From Nocardia acididurans (GTDB lineage Bacteria > Actinomycetota > Actinomycetes > Mycobacteriales > Mycobacteriaceae): a stretch of 64,000 nucleotides of DNA. Made by a program: the position numbers and the translations under genes. Where the stretch lies: positions 1 to 64,000 of the forward strand of contig NZ_JAERRJ010000017.1 in NCBI RefSeq assembly GCF_016741815.1, in the 5' to 3' direction. A model generated the notes under the pieces. The model saw only the letters and a program-made list of their open reading frames with translations. It was not told the origin of the DNA and made no database searches. Of this stretch, positions 1 through 7,754 are shown piece after piece. Positions within the stretch are counted from its first letter, which is position 1. Each line of letters begins with the position of its first letter.

Positions 1-27
1 GTCGATGACCGGCGGCTTCGCCGTGAA

Positions 28-73
28 GTGGAGCTAAGGGGAATCGAACCCCTGACCTTCTCGATGCGAACGA
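28..73. repeat. Left attachment site (46-bp direct repeat)
   Basis: These 46 bases are identical to 19945-19990, which form the 3' half of the tRNA-Ala gene at the other end of the element. Identity stops at 73/19990, where the left copy continues with cagaaca and the right copy with the 5' half of the tRNA. The copy is therefore a tRNA 3'-end fragment displaced by site-specific integration. Bases 1-27 are read as chromosome on the far side. Confidence 0.93.
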
Positions 74-250
74 CAGAACAACCCGGATTGTCCGTTTTTG
101 AAAATTGCTGATCCTGTTGGATTCGTGCCTTCAACTGCGCGGTTGAGGCTTGGTCACGTTGGATCTTGCGGATGGTTCCTGGCGCTGCTGCGGACGACTT
201 GCGGACGGCGAGGGCGGGGGTGGGAAGCATCCAATGGGAGACCGTTGTGG

Positions 251-1123
251 CTAGGCGTCCAATCCAGTTCGCAATCGGATTGAAGCAGTATGCAGGGCGC
301 TTGTGGCGGCCCTAAACATAGCTTCCTGCTGCGCCATAAGCTGTGGGATGTTCGGCGTTTGTCCGGCCTCGACCTTTTCGCGAACCGCGAGTGTTTGCAC
401 TACCGTGCTCTCAAGCGCTAGGCCGAGATCCCGAAGGGTGTCGAGTACCTGCGGGTCGTCGATGATCAATGCGGCCATGTCGGCTTCAATTGAGAACTTT
501 TTGGCTGCTTGGCCGATCTTCTTGTCGATTGGGCGGAATGCCCTGCCCCTCTCCTCACGAGTCGGTAGGGCGCTTATATCGACCGCCATCTGCCAAAGTT
601 CAGGGACGGTATCGCTGAACTGATGCATAGCTCGGACAACCTGCGTGATGGCTTGCTTCTGTTCCTGCTCCCACAGATGGATACGCTGCACCCGGGCCAA
701 TGCCCTCGCCGAATCCAGCTCAGCTGCATGCAGTTCGCGTGTCTGTTGAAGCTGGGTGTTCATGCGGTCGGTTGCAGCGTCTAGCTCTTGGCGAAGCCTG
801 GTTGCAGCCTCCTGCGCATCCTCGGCGGCCTGCTTTTGAATCCTGATTGTCTGCCACAACGCGACAACGACAGCGGACAGAGCGCCTAGGCCGGCAACCC
901 ACTCGGCCTTTGAGCCAACTTCCCACCGGCTTCTGACGAGAAAGGTGGCCAGGGTCGCGATTGCTGCGACGCCCAAAAGCCCTGCGATGCATCGGATCCA
1001 ATGCCCTCGTATCCAAGCTAGGGCCCGACGGGTTCGGCCGGGCGGTGGTGCTGGCGGTGTCACCTGTGCGACGCCTTTCGGTCTCGGTGCGGGTGGCGGC
1101 AGCCGTCCCCGTACGGTCATCAT
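251..1123 (-). CDS. Orphan membrane-anchored coiled-coil protein
   Basis: I do not recognise this 290-residue protein. The first 30 residues are rich in Pro and Arg. Two hydrophobic segments follow at about residues 44-63 and 75-93, which would anchor it in the membrane as a hairpin. Residues about 95-165 are rich in Gln, Glu, Ala and Arg and look like a long coiled coil, and the rest is helical and soluble. The gene is the outermost cargo of the element and reads toward the left attachment site. A 79-codon frame ending at 1120 overlaps its ATG by four bases, but I could not support that frame as a gene. A sensor or immunity role for the membrane/coil layout would be speculation. Confidence 0.7.
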   Translation of the reverse strand: MMTVRGRLPPPAPRPKGVAQVTPPAPPPGRTRRALAWIRGHWIRCIAGLLGVAAIATLATFLVRSRWEVGSKAEWVAGLGALSAVVVALWQTIRIQKQAAEDAQEAATRLRQELDAATDRMNTQLQQTRELHAAELDSARALARVQRIHLWEQEQKQAITQVVRAMHQFSDTVPELWQMAVDISALPTREERGRAFRPIDKKIGQAAKKFSIEADMAALIIDDPQVLDTLRDLGLALESTVVQTLAVREKVEAGQTPNIPQLMAQQEAMFRAATSALHTASIRLRTGLDA

Positions 1124-1508
1124 CGTCCCAGCGGGCCACGTCGTTTCGGCCGCGGATGCCCCGGACGGGAAACGCTGGAGTGGGCGAGATCGAGGTTCGC
1201 CACTTCGGCTGGCATCAGGTAACCGTTTCTTTGCCCGCTCCCTCCGAAAGCGTGCTGTGCCGCCGCAGGGACTGGGTCAAGCGCGAAGGTGGCCGTAGGC
1301 CATCGCGGAGCGACACCGTAGGCGCCTTCGTGCTTGATGCAGTCCCGGAGGTGGCACACAATCGGCCGCTGAGGGAGCGGGCATCGGCATACGACTATCG
1401 AGGCTCGTACCGGCGGAGCGCGGATTCAGAAGGCCGTGCAGCGGTGCGAAAAAGCGTGTAATCACTGGTGAATCACGAGTACCCCATGATCACACTTTTT
1501 CGCATGAG

Positions 1509-1678
1509 GAACCACTCCCGGCACCCTCCCTGACCTGCGTAAACGTTCCACTCCATTCCACCCCTCCCCTTCGCCATCTCATCGCCCACTTCGTGAACAG
1601 TCGATGAGATGGCGAAGGGGAGGGGTGGAATTCCATTACATCCAGAGGACAGGTCAGGGAGGGTGCCGGGAGTGGTTC
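1509..1678. repeat. Nested perfect inverted repeats (170 bp)
   Basis: An outer perfect 29-bp inverted repeat (1509-1537 with 1650-1678) encloses an inner perfect 30-bp inverted repeat (1555-1584 with 1602-1631) around a 17-base loop. The two stems are separated by unpaired stretches of 17 and 18 bases that are not complementary. The trinucleotide GAG lies directly outside both ends (1506-1508 and 1679-1681), which would fit a short target duplication. Nothing inside looks coding. It could be a miniature inverted-repeat element, a hairpin origin or a structured transcript. Confidence 0.9.
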
Positions 1679-2029
1679 GAGCTGGGTGCGTGGTTGCGTC
1701 GGGTGGTGATGTTGCGTTGGGTGGGTGGTTCCGCGACGGGCTAGCGTGTCACAGTCGGCCCTGAGGGGCCTTGGTGTGCCACGCTGTTGCCAGCGTCGCT
1801 AGCTTGGGTCACCTCCGGCTTGCTGGGCACGTCGAGCGCGGACGCTGCGGTTGGCATCGCCAGATTCGTGTGCCGAGGGTTATCGCGTCGGCGACCGGCG
1901 GTCGGTTGCCGTGGGCGCCACAGTCTTCGAGCGTGGCCGATTGCATGGCGGCCGCCGGTTTCGGTGCGTGGAGTTGGCGGGGGTGAGTGCCGTGGTTCCG
2001 CGAGCGGTGCTCGCGCGGTCCGGCGCGCG

Positions 2030-2184
2030 GGCTGTTTGTCCCTCCGGTATGGCCTTCCCGAGGGCTATCACGCCGGAACCTGGCCCGCCAGCTTGGGAGC
2101 GTCCGTTGCGTTGACGGCGAAGGGGCGGGCCAGAACCGCGGCGTGATCTGACGCCCTCAGGCCATACCGGAGGGACAGACAGCC
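2030..2184. repeat. Long interrupted hairpin (155 bp)
   Basis: The outer stem pairs 2030-2055 with 2159-2184: 26 pairs, one of them T-G. Further stems pair 2060-2065 with 2153-2158, 2067-2075 with 2139-2147, and 2080-2089 with 2124-2133, separated by short internal loops, with about 34 bases at the tip. In total about 51 pairs fold one arm onto the other. There is no T-run after it, so a simple terminator is unlikely. Its sequence is unrelated to the repeat at 1509-1678. Confidence 0.85.
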
Positions 2185-2511
2185 AGTCAGGCATGCGCGC
2201 TTCGGGCCGAACAGCTTCACGGCCTCGCGGCCGTGTGAAGGGCATCGCCTCGCCGGCGGGGCAGGCCGCCCAGAGGGACAGGGGAGAGACCTTCCGGTTC
2301 GTAGGTCTGCCGGGGCGACGGTGGTCGGGCGGCGAATACGTGCCGGTGACCGGTATTACGGCAGTTCAGAGTGCGTATTTGAGTCGGGCTACGTTTCAAG
2401 AGTTCATCACGAATACGATGTTCATTTGTCGATAATCTGTCATGGAAACGATTCAAACACGCTGCAGTGCAGCTAATTTCGACTGCTGCTAGTCGCGGTG
2501 GTAGACCTTCG

Positions 2512-3228
2512 TCACAGGGTCGCTTCACGAATCAGGAAGTCGCTGCGGGCGCTCCGATCACGCAGCCCATCAAGCGTCGTCTGCATGGAATCGACTACGG
2601 CTTGTATGGTTCCGATCTCCTTCTCCGGCATGGCCGTGCTGAAGGCGCTGAGCGGAGTGGCAACGACGCCTGCGGCACCAGCCGCGAGCGACGCTGCTAT
2701 GTGCCGAGATGAGCCATCCCACAGGCGGAATCGGCTGTTCGTTGCCGAGCGAATCGCTGGAATCTCGTCCACTGTGACCTTCGCGAGCTTTCCGCCTGCC
2801 GGAACGATGTCGAGTGCCTGGGCACGCTGAGCAAGCTCAGCATCGAAGGTCGCACCGCCGAACATGGGGTGGCTGTAGATGGTTGAGCCACGCGGCAGGC
2901 CGCGGAGGAATGCGATGCTGTCGGCCGTGCTTGCCGCTGTGAGGACCGCCATCGGGGTGATGGAACGCGCTACCGCATGTTCTATGTCTTCAGGCACCCA
3001 GCAGCAAGCGAGAAGCCGATCGGGTGTGGCTTCTTCCAACCACAGGTCGATGACGGCGGCCCGGTCGTTTGGGCTGTACTGATCGCCGCGAGATGTGCTG
3101 CCGGACAGGATGAAGTAGTCCACCCATGTAGCTGCGGCTCGCGCGGCGTACCTCCGCGTGGCGGAGTGGTCCGGGGTGCCGGCCGTTGTTGGAATCGTGA
3201 GGGCTGGAACAACTACGTCGAACGGCAT
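2512..3228 (-). CDS. Short DHDPS/NAL-superfamily aldolase-like protein
   Basis: The 238 residues read like a dihydrodipicolinate synthase / N-acetylneuraminate lyase TIM barrel. GSTSRGD (about 43-49) stands where the family has GTTGE. YSHP (118-121) matches the Tyr-x-x-Pro strand, and Lys147 in GGKLAK lies 29 residues after Tyr118, where the Schiff-base lysine is expected. The protein is about 50 residues shorter than usual and seems to lack the C-terminal helical domain. It is the last gene of a leftward three-gene set; its start overlaps the end of the kinase-like gene by 16 bases, so the two are probably co-translated. The keto-acid substrate is unknown. A role in lysine synthesis is unlikely on a mobile element. 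Confidence 0.7.
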   Translation of the reverse strand: MPFDVVVPALTIPTTAGTPDHSATRRYAARAAATWVDYFILSGSTSRGDQYSPNDRAAVIDLWLEEATPDRLLACCWVPEDIEHAVARSITPMAVLTAASTADSIAFLRGLPRGSTIYSHPMFGGATFDAELAQRAQALDIVPAGGKLAKVTVDEIPAIRSATNSRFRLWDGSSRHIAASLAAGAAGVVATPLSAFSTAMPEKEIGTIQAVVDSMQTTLDGLRDRSARSDFLIREATL

Positions 3229-3764
3229 GAGGTCTCCAACGCACGACGAATCCTGGATGCTGACTCCGCCGGCGAGCTGTCAGTGGTATCGATTCGTAGG
3301 TCGACCTGATCTGGTCGGAGTGGGAGGGTTTCGTCCCAGGCGTCCAGACGTGCGGTGGTGTCATTGGTGTTTCGGTCGCGGATCCGTTGTTCGGCCACGG
3401 CTCGTGTGCACCACAGTTCGACGACCGTCCATCGGACTTCCGGCACAGCCGCTCTGAGTGCATCGATAGCTTCGGCCTGCCCGAGATGGAGGACGGGAAT
3501 CATGTTGGAGTTCAGCAGCATCCGAAGCTCTGGACGATCGACGACATAGGTGGCGTCGTATCTGCTGTTCTGCCAGAGGATCTCGCCTGATCGCGACAGC
3601 TCTGCAACTTCTTCCGCAGTTGCCATGCGGTAGGTGTCGGTACGTCCACCTCCGACCTTCAACCGCCGAAACAAGGTGAAGGAGGAGTCCTCGGCGATGA
3701 GGGCCGCGGTGATCGTGTCTTTCCCAGCCGCTGGTGGACCGTAGAGGATGACTGCTGCAGGCAT
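3213..3764 (-). CDS. Guanylate-kinase-like P-loop protein
   Basis: The 183 residues open with a P-loop, GPPAAGKD (9-16). The following TYRMATAEE and SGEILWQNSRYDATYV stretch resembles the GMP-binding part of guanylate kinases, where a FVSREEF-like motif leads into a GEFLEW-like one. An Arg-rich C-terminal lid (about 135-155) is present. Its size matches guanylate kinases, but the similarity is partial, so it may phosphorylate another nucleotide or small molecule. It starts four bases after the stop of the GntR-kinase gene and overlaps the aldolase gene. The three are best read as one operon and one pathway. Confidence 0.68.
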   Translation of the reverse strand: MPAAVILYGPPAAGKDTITAALIAEDSSFTLFRRLKVGGGRTDTYRMATAEEVAELSRSGEILWQNSRYDATYVVDRPELRMLLNSNMIPVLHLGQAEAIDALRAAVPEVRWTVVELWCTRAVAEQRIRDRNTNDTTARLDAWDETLPLRPDQVDLRIDTTDSSPAESASRIRRALETSCRST

Positions 3765-3768
3765 GTGA

Positions 3769-4602
3769 CTACTCGGACAGCGTTCGGAGGAACGACTTCG
3801 CCTGTGCCTGAAGAGGTTCGCTGTCCTGATTATTCGATATGACCGTGTGCGGCCACGGCGGTCGGAACGTCACGTCTACATCGCGCGCCAGGTAGTCGGC
3901 CCAGTGACCGAGTTTCCAGGTGTCACGGATGGCGCCCCGTCGCTTCACGTACGTGTGCATTGAGTCGATATCGCATTCGATCCAGATGACGGACATGTCG
4001 GCACCCAGCGCCTCCAGCCTTGCGGATGTTCTCTCGAACCATGATCGCTGCTTGAACTCGCGGAGGTACGGAGCCGTGCAAACGACGCTCACACCGCACG
4101 CGATGTTCTCGAGCATCGCTGCCTGAAGGCACTCGTACTCCGCTGGTCGGATCGAGTTGCGGTAGATATCGCTGTCGCGATCCTGCATCGAGGAACCCAG
4201 TTCGACGAGAGCGGCGTCTACCACCGATCGGGTCAGGGTGTCCTTGTCCAGCATGGCCCAGCCGGTTTCACGGGCGAAGATCCGACCGAACTCGGTTTTG
4301 CCGGAACCGGCGTAGCCGCCGACAAGTACCGCGCGTGGCTTCGGGCGCTCACGGATCCTGTCGATTGGCGCGGCGTCGAGGGCAACGTATCTGCCAGAAC
4401 GCGAACGGCTGACAACCAGCCCCTTGCTGATCAACAGCTCCATGGCGTCGTTGATCGCCCCGACCGACACTTCGAACTGCGCGGCAAGCTCGCGAGTGGA
4501 CGCGATGCGTTGTCCAGGGCGAAGTCGGCCGGCCTCTATGTCGTTTTCGAGCTGGTGGGCTATCTGGCGATACCGAGCATCCGCCGTGTTCGGATCTGAC
4601 AT
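3769..4602 (-). CDS. GntR-type HTH fused to AAA_33-like P-loop kinase
   Basis: Residues 8-75 form a GntR winged helix, with the DNA-recognition stretch around STRELAAQFEVSVGAIND. Residues 88-277 form a small P-loop kinase domain with Walker A GGYAGSGKT (95-103) and LDKDTLTR (118-125), like the AAA_33/gluconate-kinase group. The GntR effector domain is thus replaced by a kinase, which suggests a regulator that binds or phosphorylates the pathway's own substrate. The ATG at 4602 is taken as the start; a GTG at 4632 with a GGCGGA stretch just before it is an alternative. Repeated sites upstream (4745-4861) are candidate operators for it. It leads the leftward operon. Confidence 0.75.
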   Translation of the reverse strand: MSDPNTADARYRQIAHQLENDIEAGRLRPGQRIASTRELAAQFEVSVGAINDAMELLISKGLVVSRSRSGRYVALDAAPIDRIRERPKPRAVLVGGYAGSGKTEFGRIFARETGWAMLDKDTLTRSVVDAALVELGSSMQDRDSDIYRNSIRPAEYECLQAAMLENIACGVSVVCTAPYLREFKQRSWFERTSARLEALGADMSVIWIECDIDSMHTYVKRRGAIRDTWKLGHWADYLARDVDVTFRPPWPHTVISNNQDSEPLQAQAKSFLRTLSE

Positions 4603-4744
4603 CCGGTCTGATCGCTTTCTGTTCGCTGACACTCCGCCCTTGAATCTATCAGGCCGACGTCCAGGCCCTGGCTGCGATGCTTTCTCGTCATGCCGATTTA
4701 GCTGCACATTTACCGAGGAAAAGAGGTTGAAAACCTTGATGATC

Positions 4745-4861
4745 AAGGCGATCAGTTGATATCTTTGAAGGCGTTCAGATGTGATTGAAATCTCGGATTG
4801 GAGGCGGAATATCCAGGTCAGACACGTTCGGATAAGGCGTTCAGATTGGACGCCTGAACGC
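4745..4861. promoter_or_regulatory. Repeated operator-like sites upstream of the GntR-kinase operon
   Basis: The box AAGGCGWTCAG occurs three times in one orientation: 4745-4755 (with A), 4768-4778 and 4834-4844. The last copy forms a dyad with CTGAACGC at 4854-4861 (arms GCGTTCAG and CTGAACGC, 9-base spacer). The sites lie in the 402-base gap (4603-5004) between the leftward cargo operon and the rightward transfer genes, so they could serve either promoter. Control by the adjacent GntR fusion is inferred from position. Confidence 0.5.
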
Positions 4862-4905
4862 TCGGGGCGAGCAAGGATCGCAGCCGTCCGGGCGTGACGC
4901 GAAAA

Positions 4906-4933
4906 CTCCCCAGCAGTTGGCGCTGCCGGGGAG
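4906..4933. terminator. Hairpin between cargo and transfer operons
   Basis: CTCCCCAGCAG pairs with CTGCCGGGGAG across a 6-base loop with one A/C mismatch. There is no T-run, so it may be a leader hairpin rather than a true terminator. Confidence 0.35.
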
Positions 4934-5004
4934 CCGATTCGCCAAAGCGGTTCCAGCCGCTTCAGCAGTTTTCACACACCTCAAGCATCAGGAGTGCCTG
5001 AAGT

Positions 5005-5382
5005 ATGTCCAGATTAGCTAACTCGCAAGATCAATCGAAATTCCGTGCAGCACACCGGCTGATCTCGCCGAACCGCGTAGACCTCGCTGTGCCGCATGAC
5101 ACCGAGCATCCCACCCAGCAATCGGATTCGACGTGCGTGCTGCCTTCGCACACGAGCGTCCCGGCCATCGTCGGTGAATTGCACGCGGTCAAGTACGTGC
5201 CGTGCAGTTCGGGTGAGCTGGCGCCCGGCACCGCATCGTACGTCGAATTCCGGGTGGGCAGTGTCCGGGTGGTGTTGTCCCCGGCTAGCGCCGCCGATCT
5301 GCTGGAGGCGCTCCCGCTGGTGCTGGCTCAGCACGACTACGCCGAGTTCCTGGCCGAATCGTCGAAGGCGGTGGCGCGATGA
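5005..5382 (+). CDS. Orphan protein, first gene of the transfer array
   Basis: I do not recognise this 125-residue protein. The N-terminal 45 residues look disordered. The rest has alternating strands (AIVGELHAVKYV, SYVEFRVGSVRVVL) and then a helix rich in Ala and Leu. The ATG at 5005 is preceded by GGAG at 4991-4994. Its TGA overlaps the ATG of the next gene (ATGA). It is the first gene of the rightward array, so the array promoter should lie within 4862-4990. Confidence 0.65.
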   Translation: MSRLANSQDQSKFRAAHRLISPNRVDLAVPHDTEHPTQQSDSTCVLPSHTSVPAIVGELHAVKYVPCSSGELAPGTASYVEFRVGSVRVVLSPASAADLLEALPLVLAQHDYAEFLAESSKAVAR

Positions 5383-5834
5383 GCGACCCGCGCAGGATCA
5401 ACCGCTCGGACATGGTGCAGATGCTGTGGCCGACCGACGGCCCGCACACCCCCGAATCAATGATCGCCGCCGCGAACGCGATCGATGACCTGTGGCGCTA
5501 CCTGGCCCACGCGACCCGAGGCACCAGCGATGCCTGCGAGCAGCCCGCCGATGTCTATCTGGCAGTCGGTGCCCTCATGACATCGGCCCGCAGTGCGATG
5601 CAGGCTCTTGCCCAACTGGCGAACTGGGCCGCCGACCTGCAGGACGACGACGGCCTGATCCATGACGCTGCCCGCAACGACCAGGAACGCGCGATCGCCG
5701 CCGCGGCCGCTGCGGGGAACTGGCTGTTCGACGGCTCCTGCGACATGAACCATCTCGCTCAGCATCTGGAGAAGGCCAGCGCCGAACTCTCCCACCTCTA
5801 CATCGACCGTGACGACGTTGAGGGGGACGAGTAA
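5379..5834 (+). CDS. Orphan helical protein
   Basis: This acidic, largely helical 151-residue protein belongs to no family I can name. A helix around residues 24-45 (MIAAANAIDDLWRYLAHAT) and an Ala-rich segment near 100-112 are visible. The last residues are acidic. Both ends overlap their neighbours by start-stop sharing, so it is translationally coupled within the array. Confidence 0.65.
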   Translation: MSDPRRINRSDMVQMLWPTDGPHTPESMIAAANAIDDLWRYLAHATRGTSDACEQPADVYLAVGALMTSARSAMQALAQLANWAADLQDDDGLIHDAARNDQERAIAAAAAAGNWLFDGSCDMNHLAQHLEKASAELSHLYIDRDDVEGDE

Positions 5835-6097
5835 TGAGCGCGAATCTGCCCACTCAGGCTGACATCTTCCTGAAGGCGCTGGAATCCGTTAACGCGGCAC
5901 GCAATTCGCTGTCGGAGGCCCGCGACTGGTTGAACTCCGACTGGTCTCCGGTCGGTTCGGCGCTGCCCGGTCAGGCCGGCCCCGCCCGGACCACAGCCAG
6001 GCAGCGGATCGCGGTGTCCAAGGGCCAGATCGATGAGGCCAAGGCCGCGCTGTACCGCGCCCTAGACGAGATCGAAGCCGCAGGCGGTGTGCGATGA
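5834..6097 (+). CDS. Small orphan helical protein
   Basis: The 87 residues form two predicted helices joined by a Gly/Pro-rich linker. No cysteine cluster, HTH or membrane segment is present. The ATG shares its A with the TAA of the previous gene, and its TGA overlaps the start at 6094. No function can be assigned. Confidence 0.6.
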   Translation: MSANLPTQADIFLKALESVNAARNSLSEARDWLNSDWSPVGSALPGQAGPARTTARQRIAVSKGQIDEAKAALYRALDEIEAAGGVR

Positions 6098-6261
6098 ACC
6101 GCCTGACATTCGTCCTGTTCATGCTGGTCGCCGGATTGTTCGCGGTGATCATCGCGCCCGGGTTCGTTTTCAGCGTGGTCATCACGGCGGTGGTGACCGT
6201 GCTGCTGATCCGCTGGTTCGCACGCGCCGCGACCCGCCCGCGTCGGGGGGTATGGCGATGA
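6094..6261 (+). CDS. Tiny membrane protein (55 residues)
   Basis: This short frame starts at an ATG that overlaps the previous stop and ends in a TGA that overlaps the next ATG. Residues 4-23 and 24-43 are almost wholly hydrophobic (LTFVLFMLVAGLFAVIIAP and FVFSVVITAVVTVLLI), followed by a basic tail with six arginines. That gives two membrane passes with a positive cytoplasmic end. Small membrane proteins of this kind are common next to DUF2637/Spd-type genes of actinomycete elements, but no specific role is shown. Confidence 0.6.
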   Translation: MNRLTFVLFMLVAGLFAVIIAPGFVFSVVITAVVTVLLIRWFARAATRPRRGVWR

Positions 6262-6506
6262 TCGGCCCGGTTGTCCGCACTGATATCGCGGTCGCGCGGG
6301 GCCTGGGTCACGGGCTGGCGTTGCTGCCCTTGGGAATCCGCCTGATCGTGCTCGCGGCCGCGCTGCTGGTCGCGATGGCCGGCTGCACGGCCGCATGGAT
6401 CGACCAGCAGGACTACGTGCCGTCGCCGAACGTCTGCCGCGCCGACGAAGTGGGTGTCCGCACCGATTGCGTTGCGCCGTCACCGGTTCCGGAACGGGGG
6501 CGATGA
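6258..6506 (+). CDS. Small membrane or lipoprotein-like protein
   Basis: The 82-residue product has one hydrophobic segment (LIVLAAALLVAMAGC) ending in a Cys that could be a weak lipobox. The segment starts about 28 residues in, later than in most lipoproteins. The part after it has two further Cys (NVC and TDC), possibly a disulfide outside the cell. It is coupled to both neighbours by ATGA overlaps. It may belong to a membrane complex with the product of 6094-6261. Confidence 0.55.
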   Translation: MIGPVVRTDIAVARGLGHGLALLPLGIRLIVLAAALLVAMAGCTAAWIDQQDYVPSPNVCRADEVGVRTDCVAPSPVPERGR

Positions 6507-6829
6507 TCATGCCGAAAACCTCACTGCGCCCCGGGGCCATGCCGGACTTCATCACCGAGGCGACCGCGATCGACGACGCCCGCGAGGCCGCGTTCGCAGG
6601 GCTGCGGGCCGCCAATGCCCGGGGGCTGACCGGTGCGGATGCCGATGCGTTCGCCGCGGCGATGTCCGAGGTCGATGCGCGATGCGAGCGGCTGCGCCAG
6701 CGGTTCTATCCGCGTCGGCACCGGCTGTTCATCGTGCACGGGGCGGCGATGGTGGTCTCACCGACGTTCCGATCCCGCGAGATCGTCTGGCGCCGCCCGC
6801 GCGTCACTGAGGACGGGGACGCGAAATGA
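6503..6829 (+). CDS. Orphan helical protein
   Basis: This 108-residue protein is mainly one long Ala/Arg/Glu helical region (ATAIDDAREAAFAGLRAANA) followed by a short strand-rich end. It has no motif I recognise. An ATG at 6509 is an alternative start; 6503 is chosen because it gives the usual ATGA overlap. It ends in an overlap with the zinc/HTH gene. Confidence 0.55.
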   Translation: MIMPKTSLRPGAMPDFITEATAIDDAREAAFAGLRAANARGLTGADADAFAAAMSEVDARCERLRQRFYPRRHRLFIVHGAAMVVSPTFRSREIVWRRPRVTEDGDAK

Positions 6830-7332
6830 GCGGCCGCACAGTCGCACTCGGAGTCGACCAGATCCGGCGCGCGCAACTGCAGGTCGCTGGCCGGGCCGCT
6901 GATCACGGTGAATGCCGGGAGCTGCTGGCGATGCTCGGATTGCTCGGCAGCCCGGAGACTGCCCAGGCACGGCAGGTGCTGGTGTGCCGGGGCTGTGGCC
7001 GACGGATGGTGCCGAACGCTACCCCGGGCCGGGTGCCCGAGGGATGGGCGCGCCAGCAGACCGGCAGCCAATGTCGCGGCTGCTACCTGCGAGCCAAGCC
7101 GACTCCCGCACCGGCACACCCCATCCCGGTACCAGCCGTGACGGTCGAGCCGATGGTGTCGCGGCCGCGGCGCCGGAACCGGAATCGTCCGCAGGACATC
7201 GAGTTTCAGGTGCGCGTCGCCGAGCTGCGCGCGGTGCAGTGCCGTTCGTGGGGCGAGATCGCCGGGGAGTTGGGCTGCACCGCCCGCACGGCCCGGTCTG
7301 CGTACGCCCTGGTGGAGGTGGCCCGATCATGA
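6826..7332 (+). CDS. Zinc-ribbon and HTH-like protein
   Basis: Two Cys pairs (VCRGCGRRM and SQCRGCYLR) enclose about 30 residues and should bind zinc. After a Pro-rich linker and a basic patch (RPRRRNRNRP), residues about 125-168 form a helix-turn-helix-like end (SWGEIAGELGCTARTARSAY). Together this suggests a small DNA-binding regulator of the element. It is coupled to the genes on both sides by four-base overlaps. Confidence 0.6.
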   Translation: MSGRTVALGVDQIRRAQLQVAGRAADHGECRELLAMLGLLGSPETAQARQVLVCRGCGRRMVPNATPGRVPEGWARQQTGSQCRGCYLRAKPTPAPAHPIPVPAVTVEPMVSRPRRRNRNRPQDIEFQVRVAELRAVQCRSWGEIAGELGCTARTARSAYALVEVARS

Positions 7333-7754
7333 CCACCACCGACCCTCAGGACGAGGTGCCCGCGGGTGGGATTCCGATTTACCCGTGGCGGATGGCTCCG
7401 GCGCATCTGCGGACCCGGCGGCAGCTGGCCGCGCAGGGCCTGCGGACCAACGGCCAGGACATCGCGGGCACGCTGCCGCCGGGCCGGTGGGGCAAGACAA
7501 CCTACCTCTACGACGTACGGCTGGCTGCCCCGAAACGCCCGTGCACCGCCGCACACCGCACGGCCCTGGCCAAGGCCACCCGCGAACGCCAGCTGCGCGC
7601 CGCGGAACGGCACGGCATCGACCGGACCGAGTTCGAGCACGACACCGACCCCGGCTGGGACACCGCGCCGCAACCGCCGGCGCGGCCGGTGAACGCGTTC
7701 GCGGCCGCCGCGGCCCGCGAGGCCCTGGACGCCGAGCGGGGGTGGGAGCGATGA
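7329..7754 (+). CDS. RRQRL-motif-like protein with NAFA tail
   Basis: The 141 residues resemble a small family of actinomycete element proteins named after an RRQRL motif: RTRRQLAAQGL is followed by LYDVRLAAPKRPC. The C-terminus carries the 20-residue tail that begins NAFAAAAA (bases 7692-7715) and ends GWER. The stop overlaps the start of the GIY-YIG-like gene. The biochemical role is unknown; zinc binding has been proposed for the family, but only one Cys is visible here. Confidence 0.6.
   Translation: MTTTDPQDEVPAGGIPIYPWRMAPAHLRTRRQLAAQGLRTNGQDIAGTLPPGRWGKTTYLYDVRLAAPKRPCTAAHRTALAKATRERQLRAAERHGIDRTEFEHDTDPGWDTAPQPPARPVNAFAAAAAREALDAERGWER

Larger units (their letters stand above)
1124..2511. 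other. Gene-free structured region
   Basis: No convincing gene lies in this 1.4-kb stretch: frames in both directions are short and of mixed composition. It holds the two large inverted-repeat structures described separately (1509-1678 and 2030-2184). It also has smaller dyads, for example a 7-bp stem with a 3-base loop at 1999-2015. It lies downstream of the leftward cargo operon. It could hold a transfer or replication origin, a structured RNA, or remnants of small mobile elements. Confidence 0.6.

Noticed and set aside
1120..1359. 79-codon minus-strand frame overlapping the start of the membrane coiled-coil gene by four bases
   Set aside because: The overlap looks like coupling, but the protein has no recognisable fold, starts with GTG without a clear ribosome site and lies in a region of uneven composition.
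1506..1681. Insertion sequence
   Set aside because: The unit has inverted ends and a possible three-base duplication, but it is only 170 bp and has no transposase. It is reported as a repeat structure instead.
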